Positions 53,979-64,000 of a stretch of DNA of 64,000 nt are shown piece after piece (the first letter of the stretch is position 1; every line of letters begins with the position of its first letter). The translations under genes and the position numbers were made by a program. This stretch comes from Bolinopsis microptera. Taxonomy: Eukaryota; Ctenophora; Tentaculata; Lobata; Bolinopsidae. The notes under the pieces were generated by a model. It had not been told where the DNA came from. It did not search any database and was given only the letters and a program-made list of their open reading frames with translations. The stretch covers positions 5,649,908 through 5,713,907 of the forward strand of contig NC_087082.1 of the NCBI RefSeq assembly GCF_026151205.1, in the 5' to 3' direction.

Positions 53979-54860
53979 TAGTAAGGGGAAAAGTGGCATT
54001 CCGTTGGATTCGAATGTTCACAAGGATTTCTCAACGGAATATGGTAGTTAGGACCCCTACGAACATAATTAGACTTGTTGCCAATTTTGTATCTCAACGG
54101 AAACACCACTTTTACCACTTTTTACCACCTTTGTACCACCTTTCTGGTTTGCCAAATATCTTTAGTTGTGAACATCATAGAAGGCTGCAAATTAACCTAG
54201 AATGTTTATCTTATCAAGGAGTAAAACTTTTGTATCAAAAATTTTTACATCGGACAATCAGCTAATTGGATAATTACCAATTAGTTAATCACCAAAAAAA
54301 GTGAAAATTTTTTATTGGCTTAAAATGATTTAAATCGTTTTGAAACACGGAGAAATGTAGTTTTTAGAAAAACTTCAAAAATTTTTCACTTAAAATTTTT
54401 TTTCGAGACTTTAAAAAAAAGTTTGAAAATTTGAAAATATTTTTTTCCGCCAAAAGTGATCGAATTGCATGAAACGTGGATAAAAATGCTTTGCAGAAAA
54501 ACTTCGAAGATTTTTAGATTGGGGAATACTAAAATCATCAATATTTGAAGTTGGAGTTCAGTAAATCTCGACATATATAAGTAATTTAGGAATATGCTTA
54601 GCGGAAGGGCTGGACCTGAAAAGGTAAGACGAACCGATTTTACAGCTGGTACTATCATTTTTATTGATTTCAATGATCAAACCTCTGTCAATCTTGCAAT
54701 CTATCCGGGTACTGAATGTACCGGACCTCTTATTTACCTCTATAATTATACCCATTGTTGGCAAGAAATGCGATTTCTCACAGGGGTTTCTTTAAACTGA
54801 GCACTTTTTGCACTCTCGCAACTCGCAAGAGGCCTGTTATTATAGGGGGGGGGGGGGGGT

Positions 54861-54922
<62 letters not shown>

Positions 54923-55224
54923 ATAGGAAGCGAGTGTAAATATACCACCAACCATTCCATTGTGGCTTTTTTTGTAATTGTGACATGCGCATGCCGCTCT
55001 CGTTTGCTATGCCATATACCTCGATAACCCCCATATGTCATTGCCAGGGGTTCGGATAGAGCTGGAGATAGCATTGAAAAGTTGCTAGAAATAGCAGATT
55101 TAGAGGTAAACTGGTGGTAGCTGGTGTGGGTGCTAGCATGGATGTAGCAGAACGTAGCTACACGGGGTTTCATTGGAGTTGGTTATTTTAATGGCCAAAG
55201 AGTGCCGGAACTAAAGTTACTTAA
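53979..55224. repeat. Left arm of a 6 kb inverted duplication
   Basis: The inverse of 58834-60093. Arms share long stretches with scattered indels and substitutions, for example both contain ttccgttgagaaatcc-type sequence near the ends and gaggtaaataagaggtc in the middle. The main difference is a G tract of about 76 bases at 54846-54921 present only here. After the nested element the arm continues at 58022-58132. Confidence 0.85.
54846..54921. repeat. Poly(G) tract of about 76 bases
   Basis: Almost uninterrupted G with one T. The mirrored position in the right arm (near 59127) reads only ctataatacc, so the tract arose after the inverted duplication, or is a base-calling artefact on one arm. 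Confidence 0.9.
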
Positions 55225-56746
55225 CCCATTAGGGACGATAGGGTCGTTTACGACCCACCTTTTCTAGAGGCTATAGAGGACAAACCATAATACTAAACGC
55301 AACGAATCTTTCGCACATATGCTCAAAATTATTGGGCTACATTATGACTTTTCAGTCGAGACCCAATTAATTACTAACAACTAAATAATTAGGCTAATAG
55401 TCGTCATAATTGGAAAATATTTCACTTTACTTCTTGCCTTGATTGGGGACAGTTAAAACTTTATGTAGGCTTATATTGTTGAGGACAAAATAGTTGACGG
55501 GCAAAATTTCCTTTTTGAGACTTTTTGGAAAACCCCCGTGATAAACCAGATGTTAAAACAAACAGAGTAGACCTTTTTATAACTGGGGGTCGCATACGAC
55601 CCCCCTTCTTAAAATCCCGGGTCGCAAACACCCATCACGGTTTTTGGGCTAAAACTTTTTCCCAAAAAAAGACGGGGGGTTTAAAATAAAAACTGTGCAT
55701 AAGTTAAAAAACAAATGGCAATCCCTGTGTAAACCCCAAAACCTTTTAAAAATACGGAATTTGGGTCATTAACAACCCCATCGGCTGGGCTTCCCTTATT
55801 ACTACAATGTCCATTTTAACTTTTTAAAATTCACCCCTAAAGCCATGACATCAAAATTTTAAAAAAAATGGGCCTTCAGAAAATTTTTTTAACTTTCAAA
55901 AAATTTGCGAAAAAAAAAAAATTGTTTAAAATGGGGGTCCCATTAGCGACCCCCTGGGACCACAAAATTGAAATTAAATTTTAATTTGTAAAAAAATTTT
56001 ACAAATATTAGTATAAAAACATGTTATATCTTGGTCATTACTCCTGTACGTTGATTTAAAATTTTAAAATCGAATCAACTGGGTCAATAACGACCCACTC
56101 GGAAGTTGAAACCACCTCATCAATTATTATCAGTATCATGCTGTTCCACCATCAAGAAAGACACTCGTAGGTCTTAATACCACGCAAACCAACGGGTGGC
56201 TGACTACTAGCCCTTCTGAGATCCAGGGCCAACTGAAGGGCCGTCATCACTCATCAAAGAGCCTGCGAGAATAACACTACTGCATATTGCTGGAGTTGCG
56301 TCTGACTATAATACTATGGTGCGTGGAAATCTGTACCGAAAAGGGACCGTGGCCGTGGCCGCAAAAGAAAAGGAATCGGCCCTCGTTCCTAACTTGCTAG
56401 GTAATAGCCATGCTGTTGTTGTTGCTTATTAGATTCTGTTAATTTCGTCAATTTCGAATCTTGGGGTAAAACACCTGCTACAACCCAGCTTGAGACCCAG
56501 GGCCCCCACGGTGATCAATCTTCCCACCAAAAAAAAATCCCCTAAACCAAAGGGTAAAACGGATTCAGGGGAAACCCTTGGGTTAAATACGGGGAAAAAC
56601 CCCGGGGGTTTAAATTGCATTTTTCCTTTTAATCCAACATCCAATTTTTTTTTTTCATTCCTAGAAAGTCGAGAAAAACCCCTAAAAAACTGCCCCCTTT
56701 CCCAAAAGGTACATTTAAGCTCGTGAAGAAGGACAAAAAAAGAAAA

Positions 56747-56807
<61 letters not shown>

Positions 56808-58017
56808 TTTTGGCTGGCGGTGTTTGCAACCTCCCAATCCCCTCAGACAACTACCCGTTTTGGGTAACAAACCCCCCCAAACAACGAGGCGTTTTAAAAA
56901 ACCAAAAACAAGCTTTAAACGAAAGGGCCCCGGGGGGGGGGGGATTTTCCCAAAATTTAAAAAACTTGTGTAATTTTGACATAATAGCTATGTGGTGGGG
57001 GGGGGGGGCGTAAAAATTGTCCAATAAGTGATTACGTAATATATGAACGGCCCCTAAGAAGTAAAGAAAGGGAGCTGCGAAGAGAGTAGATGCAGCCATC
57101 TGAAATCTGAATCCAGCAGTTGTATAGTTCTTCTTGGACGTTCTAGGAATCGGGAAAAGATAGGCATGTTGTTTGCTGTCTCACGACATTACGGTCGTGT
57201 ACTAACAGCTGATAAACTCACCTACCTATCAATCCAATTCTGCCCATTATTCGTCAGTCATTGGGTGACGTGATCTGCAGATTACCGTGAGACTCCAGAT
57301 CTCAGAAGGGCTAGTAGTCAGCCACCCGTGGTTTGTGTGGAATTAAGACCTACGAGTGTCTTTCTTGATGGTAGAACAACATGATACTGATAATTAATGT
57401 CGTGGTTCAACTTCCGAGTGGGTCGTTATTGACCCAGTTGATCGATTTTAAAATTTAAATCAACGTACAGGAGTAATGACCAAGATATAACATGTTTTTA
57501 TACTAATATTTGTAAAAGTTTGACAACATTATATTTAATTAATCAATTTTGTGGTCTTAGTGGGTCGCTAATGACCCATTTAACCGATTTTTCGCAGTTT
57601 ATGATGATTATCACTTGCTGAGAGGCGATTTTGAACTTATGATGTCATGCTTTAGGCTGAATTCAAGAAGTTACATGGACATATGTAGTAATAAGCAAGT
57701 GAGCCGAGTGGGTCGTTAATGACCCAAATTCTTTATTTTTAAAAGGTTAGAGTCACACAGTATTGACCATATGTTTTTAACTTATGCTTTTTATTTTATT
57801 TTATCCTAACGTCTTTGTTTCAGAAGTTAAAGCCGAAAAACCGTGATGGGTCGTTTGCGACCCGGACGAGTGGGTCGTATGCGACCATAGCTGTATCTTT
57901 TAAAGTAAACGAGATACAGATTAGCTTTTTTGGATATCTCATTTTTGCTGTAAAGTGACCTAGTGTGTTAAACGGCATCAAAATCGGCAAACTTTAAAAC
58001 TCGTCGTCCCTAATGGG
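55225..58017. mobile_element. TTAA-flanked element, non-autonomous piggyBac-like, nested in the inverted duplication
   Basis: Terminal inverted repeats cccattagggacga and tcgtccctaatggg are bordered by TTAA at 55221-55224 and 58018-58021. The uninterrupted mirror arm has a single TTAA (58830-58833) at the matching place, which is the empty site. TTAA duplication and a CCC start are piggyBac traits. Long inner inverted arms (to about 56230 and from 57290) carry many copies of gggtcgttaatgaccca-like short palindromes. 55490-56000 and 56440-57010 are base-degraded. No transposase found. A motif ggccgttcatatattacgta-like near 57045, seen in other transposon ends, hints at a third nested piece. 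Confidence 0.8.
56750..56807. repeat. Poly(C) tract of about 58 bases
   Basis: Uninterrupted C run inside the TTAA element, within base-degraded sequence. Confidence 0.85.
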
Positions 58018-58717
58018 TTAAGATTGCAGTTTAGGGGCAGTGTAAACCACGGTGTAGTCAGGGACACAGAGCTACAGTGCAGGAGTACTGCAAAAGAACA
58101 GTGCAAGTGATACAGTCTGCAACAGTAAAACTCCGAAGAAGGAGATAAGATTGTGGCTGCAGAGGAGGAGAGTAGCTGGAACCTGATTGTGTTTGTGTTG
58201 AAAGAAGAGGAGGAAGAAGAGTTTCCTGCTCTGGTAACTGTATTTTTGGAAGAGGTGGGGTGAGAACTTATTTTCAAGCGACAAGGGTGGGCTGGAAGCA
58301 ACCAGATACAGCTATCCGACCTATTAAGATCACCGTCCTGAGCTTAACAGCATTTCATCAGAATCTTATGAAAACAGAGAGACTGACCCACCCTTTTTAG
58401 ATCCAACGAAACCCTTTATATAAATCGACTTTTCTGCATGAATTACTTCATGGTATCTTCTTATCAAGGCTACAGACCTTGCCGTACCGGATTTATTGAT
58501 CAAAGTGAGTCTCTTTAGCCATCTTCTTCTTTAGAGCTTTAGGTTAGTGATCAAACTCTTCGCTACTCGCTCTTCGCTGGATCTATCAGGACAGATTCAC
58601 ATCTTTTCAGGTCTCAACCAGCCTTAGTTTTCCTGTTTTCATCATGTAGTACGTTCTGCTACCTCCATTTTAGCACCACCCAGCTTCCATCAGTTCACTC
58701 TAAGTCTAGCTTCGTCG

Positions 58718-60093
58718 GCGTTTTACTGTTGCAGACTGTATCACTTGCACTGTTCTATTGCAGTACTCCTGCACTGTAGCTCTGTGTCCCTGACTACACC
58801 GTGGTTTACACTGCCCCTAAACTGCAATCTTAAGTAACTTTAGTTCCGGCACTCTTTGGCCATTAAAATAACCAACTCCAATGAAACCCCGTGTAGCTAC
58901 GTTCTGCTACATCCATGCTAGCACCACCCAGCTACCACCAGTTTACTCTAAATCTAGCTATTTCTAGCAACTTTTCAATGCTATCTCCAGCTCTATCCCG
59001 ACCCTGGCAATGACATATGGGGGTTATTCGAGGTATATGGCATAGCAAACGAAGCGGCATGCGCATTCACAATACAAAAAAGCCACAATGGATGATGGAA
59101 GGTATATTTACACTCGCTTCCTATAATACCAGGCCTCTTGCGAGTTGCGAGAGTGATAAAAAGTGCACAGTTTAAAGAAACCCCTGTGAGAAATCGCATT
59201 TCTTGCACAACTGGGTCTAATTATAGAGGTAAATAAGAGGTCCGGTACATTCAGATACCCGGTATAGATTGGCAAGATTGACAGAGGTTTTGATCATTGA
59301 AATCAATAAAATGATAGTACAGCAGGTAAAATCGGTTCGATCTTAAATGGTCCTTTTGTGCTGTTTCTTTATGTGGAATTTGATAAAGCTGTATTGTAAT
59401 TAGTTACGAAACTCTAATATTGTGTGGTTAACCTTTTTCAGGTCCAGCCCTTTCCGCTAAGCTATTCCTAATTACTAAAATATGTCGAGATTTACTGAAC
59501 TCCAACTTCAAATATTGATGATTTTAGTATTCCTCAATCTAAAAATCTTCGAAATTTTTCTGCAAGGCATTTTTATCCACGTTTCATGCAATTCGATCAC
59601 TTTTGGCGGAAAAAAATATTTTCAAATTTTCAAACTTTTTTTTTGAAGTCTCGAAAAAAAATTTTAAGTGAACAATTTTTGAAGTTTTTCTAAAAACTAC
59701 ATTTCTCCGTGTTTCAAACGATTTCAATCATTTTGAGCCAATAAAAAATTTTCACTTTTTTTGGTGATTAACTAATTGGTAATTATCCAATTATATTAGC
59801 TGATTGTCCAATGTAAAAATTTTTGGTACAAAAGTTTTACTCCTTGATAAGATAAACATTCTAGGTTAATTTTCAGCCTTCTACGACGTTCACAACTAAA
59901 GATATTTGGCAAACCAGAAAAGTGGTACAAAGGTGGTAAAAAGTGGTAAAAGTGGTGTTTCTGTTGAGATACAAAATTGGCAACAAGTCTAATTATGTTC
60001 GTAGGGGTCCTAACTACCATATTCCGTTGAGAAATCCTTGTGAACATTCAAATCCAACGGAACCCTTAAATCGACCACTTTTCCCCTTACTAT
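58718..60093. repeat. Right arm of the 6 kb inverted duplication
   Basis: Mirrors 53979-55224 plus 58022-58132. The centre (58133-58717) is unique. This arm has no nested element and no long poly(G), so it is the better reference for the ancestral repeat. Short frames in it are mirror images of those in the left arm. Confidence 0.85.
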
Positions 60094-60452
60094 ATAGAAA
60101 AGCCTTCAAAATTAACACAAAACATGCCTCACCTTTCACCTACTCTCGGCAGGTTTGCTCTATTTTGGCAGGTTTTCCGTTAAATATAAAGTCGAATGCT
60201 GCAGATTTAACGCAAATCCTGCGTAAGTTGAGATAATTTGAATCAACTTGTGTCGTGATTAAACCTATATTGGCAGGGGTTTTGGATAATTTGAGTGTAC
60301 AATGTGGAATACTGTAATGATCGTATAACCTTATTAGTATTACTAGGTAGGGTGTAGGACTGAGACTTGGTTTGTGCAAAGCTACAGAAGTACAGAATGC
60401 TACATGCCTACATGGCTCTATAGTTTATACTTTTATACATGCAGTCACTAGT

Positions 60453-60548
60453 CAGTGGCGAAACGACCGCCCGACACTCCGGCAACCCCTGCTATGCGGA
60501 AGGGGATGGGGGGTGCAGCTGCGGCCTCTTAGGTACGTTTCGCCACTG
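60453..60548. mobile_element. Short MITE-like inverted repeat
   Basis: cagtggcgaaacg at one end and cgtttcgccactg at the other enclose about 70 GC-rich bases. CAGTG ends suit hAT-type elements. I see no matching 8-base target duplication. Confidence 0.4.
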
Positions 60549-60785
60549 CATATTATCCACTGTTTCCAACACGGGGTCTATGATAAGTTTGAGTATAAAA
60601 GTACATTATTGGAAAATAACTGTTTGCTTAACTTCAGTTCTTAGGTTGCCATTTTTAGATTAGATTGCTATGTTCTTAAGTAGTGAGGACAGCACTTTTT
60701 CAGTTGCAGTGCCTCTACCTGTTCATTGTTCACATTGTAAGATTTAGTGAATGAAGTGATTCTGAAAGAATCTTCAATTACAATT

Positions 60786-61464
60786 AATATAATAGTTCTA
60801 AATATGCAGTTATTTTCAGATTATGAGATATTTGATCGGAAATTTGTCACACGTTAAAGTGACACTTAATAAGTTGGACCTTAATCGAAATTCGTATTCA
60901 CGAATTGGAAATAGCTCGTACTATAATTTATAGGTTGACCTCCCACATATGCTCTAAGTGGGAGGTCAACCTATAACTCAAATTATTGCTATTTACCAAT
61001 ATTAATTGATCACTGATGTGGCACTTTCAGCGGAAAATTAGTAATAGAAAGCGGACAAACCAGTTTTGGTGAAGGATGTATATCTTATACTCTTATAGTA
61101 GTTGTACACTGTACAGCAATGCTAAGGTAATGAGGTAATGCTGTAATGGGACTACTGCGGACCCTCTACCGGCCAAACATATTATCTCATTATTGAAGGG
61201 TGTAGACTGTAATATAGATGTAAGAATCTTATATTTGATCCTTCGAACAGCTGTTGAGCAATGAAACGCAAACATAATCTTAGCAAAATGAATATATTTC
61301 TTTTATCTTCAGCATTTAATCAGTCACATAATCTCAAATTATTTGTTATATAGTAGTGTTGAAAGTATTAAAAGAACTTGCTAAATTGGGAGGTGACTGT
61401 TTTAAAATGATCAGATGCTTGCTTACTAACTTATTAAGAATGAGAGGTGATAGTGATTTACTTT
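60786..61464. repeat. Direct repeat, copy 1 (long form), with an 18 bp-arm hairpin
   Basis: Nearly identical to 63473-64000. It carries 150 extra bases (61225-61374) that are absent from copy 2, with taag/aaag at the breakpoints. A perfect hairpin lies at 60929-60946 and 60958-60975 (tataggttgacctcccac and its complement, 11-base loop). Confidence 0.9.
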
Positions 61465-62891
61465 ATCTTGACAGGACAGTTAAGTATTTAAGCTTAAGAA
61501 ACCACGTGGAGCTAAACGGTGCAAGTGATATAATACTTGAAAATTGACCCCCCCCCCCCCCCCCCCGACAATTGACCAAACAAATATATTTAATATACTA
61601 ACCCTAACAGTAACCCGATTGGGCGACATCTGTCCGACAGCGACATCTGTCCGACAGCCGAATTGGGGATTTCGGACAGATTTCGCTGTCGGACAGGAGT
61701 CGTTTTTGGCGACATCTGTCCGAATTTCGGATCATATTGTAATTTCGGTTCACATTCGTATTTCACAAACTCACGGGTAATTTCGTGACGTTGCTCCCAT
61801 TGTTCGAATGCTGATTTGATCCATTGAGATCTGATCCAACGATACGTGATTGACTATTTAAGGACAGGAAGCTGTCGATCACATCACAGGACACAGCCTA
61901 CATGAGTACATATAGGATAGCAGCCGTATGGAGATCAGTTATCGCAATCCACAATGGCAACCAATCTTCAGTAAACAGACCCAGATCTGCAGCAAACAGA
62001 CCCGAGAGATCTAGATTACTAGGCAGGAGTGGTAATTTCGCAGTCTTCGCTATTAACTGGGCAGGTTTTAGGTTAAATTCGCAGTGGCAATGGCTGGAAG
62101 GGGCCTTATATAGAGAATTTACCGTCTTCGCAAAAACCGTATTCTGTGAATCTGTGTAAAACATCTCAGTTCACTATTTCCTAACAGCACTTTACATGGG
62201 GACCCGAGGCTATTATGTTAGAATAGAGATTCTGAGCACCGCCAAGTAAAACAGCACTGTGTGTCCCTTTGTCCAGGCGGGCCTAATCGGTCTTCATTAC
62301 TGCACTCGGCAAATGTCAGCCTCTTCCACGAGAAATCGTAATAGCTCACGGGTATAGGATAGACGCTGACTGGAGGATATCTGGAAGAGGCGATAAAGAT
62401 TCTCGACAGCTCACTCCTGATCACATAATGGGCCGAATGTAGTGAATAGAATGACGCAGGTATATAGGAAACGATTAAAAATAAAACTCACATAGAATCT
62501 CTTGTGCGCTCCTTTACTTGCGCTATTTTCTAACAGTGCACTCACTATTTGCTAGACTCATCATCTTTTCGTAGACGAGACAGTGAAGGTGCAGCATTCA
62601 CGATCCCTCACCTTTATTCTTTTATTGCATGGCGTTTGCCATGTACTGCAAAGCTCTCCGGCCTGGTTTGCTGGAAACAATTAATATTCATATATTCATA
62701 TATATCTGCTGTACAATAATTAGGAAATGAGACCTGATTCTCTCACAGACCACTTGGCTGGCCCAGATTTTCTAGTAACAATGAATATTCAAACCTACAG
62801 TGCTACAGGTGAGACCTGATTCTCTCACAAACCAATGGGCTGCCCCAACTCATGAGCTTAATCGTGCATTAGTTTTCAGCTTATCTGAGAA
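61465..62891. other. Non-coding DNA with short repeats
   Basis: Poly(C) of about 20 at 61547-61566. 61625-61735 has several copies of gacatctgtccga in both directions. gagacctgattctctcaca occurs at 62728 and 62812 as part of an 84-base tandem duplication. No gene recognised. Confidence 0.4.
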
Positions 62892-63038
62892 CAGGGACAA
62901 AAGGAAATCGCAGCATGTACGGAATCGCGATTTTTCCCATTATTTGCGACAAATTTTATGTATAGTTTAATATACCGCGAAATGTAATTCGCGGTATCAC
63001 GATTTTTGGCCAAAATCTCGTGAAATCCTTTTTCCCTG
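62892..63038. mobile_element. 147 bp hAT-like MITE, copy 2, with 8 bp target duplication
   Basis: Begins cagggacaaaagg and ends cctttttccctg, mirrored inside, with the same core as 30360-30508 (gcgacaaattttatgtatag). Flanked by tctgagaa at 62884-62891 and again at 63039-63046, a perfect 8 bp target-site duplication as made by hAT-type transposases. Confidence 0.85.
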
Positions 63039-63472
63039 TCTGAGAAGCTCGTAAGAGGCATCGGGTGGGTGCAAGGCGATGGGTACACGTGACATACAAA
63101 GTTCACCTCGGTCCTTTTTTCGTAGATCAGTACACTATTAGTATTTAAGGGTTATTATATATAGGGTCAAGGTTTTCTTTTGAACGCTCTCATATCTTGA
63201 TCGCTGATGACTGAACAGCGTAAAAATGATTCAATTGATGCCGGATGCTGCACATAAACTTAAAGGGTTAACACAAAACACCGGCACGCTTAATGTTATA
63301 CCCTAAAATGGTGTCAAGACTCAAGAGACTAAAATAATCATTACCTATTTGATTCGCGTTTTTGACACCACTTGGGAGTCCAAAATTTTGGCACTAAATT
63401 TCTTATTCCTTATATTAGCCTATTTTCTTGATTTCGGATCATAGCAGTTGACCAACAAACTAGAACTTATAA

Positions 63473-64000
63473 ATATAATAGTTCTAAATATGCAGTTATT
63501 TTCAGATTATGAGATATTTGATCGGAAATTTGTCACACGTTAAAGTGACACTTAATAAGTTGGACCTTAATCGAAATTCGTATTCACGAATTGGAAATAG
63601 CTCGTACTATAATTTATAGGTTGACCTCCCACATATGCTCTAAGTGGGAGGTCAACCTATAACTCAAATTATTGCTATTTACCAATATTAATTGATCACT
63701 GATGTGGCACTTTCAGCGGAAAATTAGTAATAGAAAGCGGACAAACCAGTTTTGGTGAAGGATGTATATCTTATACTCTTATAGTAGTTGTACACTGTAC
63801 AGCAATGCTAAGGTAATGAGGTAATGCTGTAATGGGACTACTGCGGACCCTCTACCGGCCAAACATATTATCTCATTATTGAAGGGTGTAGACTGTAATA
63901 TAGATGTAAGAACTTGCTAAATTGGGAGGTGACTGTTTTAAAATGATCAGATGCTTGCTTACTAACTTATTAAGAATGAGAGGTGATAGTGATTTACTTT
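63473..64000. repeat. Direct repeat, copy 2 (short form), running off the window
   Basis: Same sequence as 60786-61464 without the 150-base internal segment. The hairpin is at 63615-63632 and 63644-63661. It is preceded at 63445-63470 by a fragment (atagcagttgaccaacaaac) of the 1.38 kb palindrome arm. Confidence 0.9.

Noticed and set aside
54746-55173. Poly-proline and poly-glycine frames at the G/C tracts (also at 4.4, 13.0, 30.2 and 56.7 kb)
   Set aside because: They are only translations of homopolymers.

Overview
The window is nuclear DNA of an animal, AT-rich and dense in introns and repeats. Two conserved housekeeping genes could be rebuilt exon by exon with GT-AG junctions and matching phases: CAD (glutamine-dependent carbamoyl-phosphate synthetase II and the start of the trifunctional pyrimidine protein, minus strand, 22622 down to 1299 and beyond the window) and cytosolic valyl-tRNA synthetase (minus strand, 50182 down to 31113). 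The fused CAD, the single-exon family-A GPCRs, a Penelope-like element and LINE fragments suit a marine invertebrate. A cnidarian or another non-bilaterian is my best guess, but nothing here settles it.

Layout. 1-3000: C-terminal exon of an unrecognised one-pass membrane protein (+), then four CAD exons. 3.0-10.1 kb: GPCR gene (-), small secreted-protein gene (+), damaged copies of CAD exons, and a 2.9 kb array of a 37-38 bp minisatellite. 11.6-17.8 kb: a second copy of the same block, with a frameshifted GPCR but readable CAD exons and a shorter array. 17.9-22.6 kb: the N-terminal CAD exons. 22.9-24.0 kb: HGH1, upstream of CAD on the same strand. 25.0-25.9 kb: GPCR (+). 26.3-30.5 kb: Penelope-like remnant and GC-rich foldback elements. 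31.1-50.2 kb: valyl-tRNA synthetase, whose introns hold a LINE ORF1 fragment, an ORF with an AlkB-like plus SGNH-like domain pair, about 9 kb of unreadable homopolymer-rich sequence, and another GPCR (+). 50.2-64 kb: transposon debris, including a 1.4 kb palindrome and a 6 kb inverted duplication carrying a nested TTAA element.

The recurring and most interesting pattern is at exon edges. In valyl-tRNA synthetase three separate introns begin with 7 to 14 tandem copies of a short unit made of the last bases of the exon plus its 5' splice site. CAD shows smaller versions at several exon ends. This looks like repeated tandem duplication centred on splice donors, giving each exon many possible donors.

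Sequence quality is uneven. At 5452-6720, about 37290-46450, and parts of 55490-57030 homopolymers are inflated and reading frames are destroyed. The first of these can be compared directly with its clean duplicate at 14050-15660, which shows the damage is technical. The 3-11.6 kb and 11.6-17.8 kb blocks may be a false duplication of one locus.
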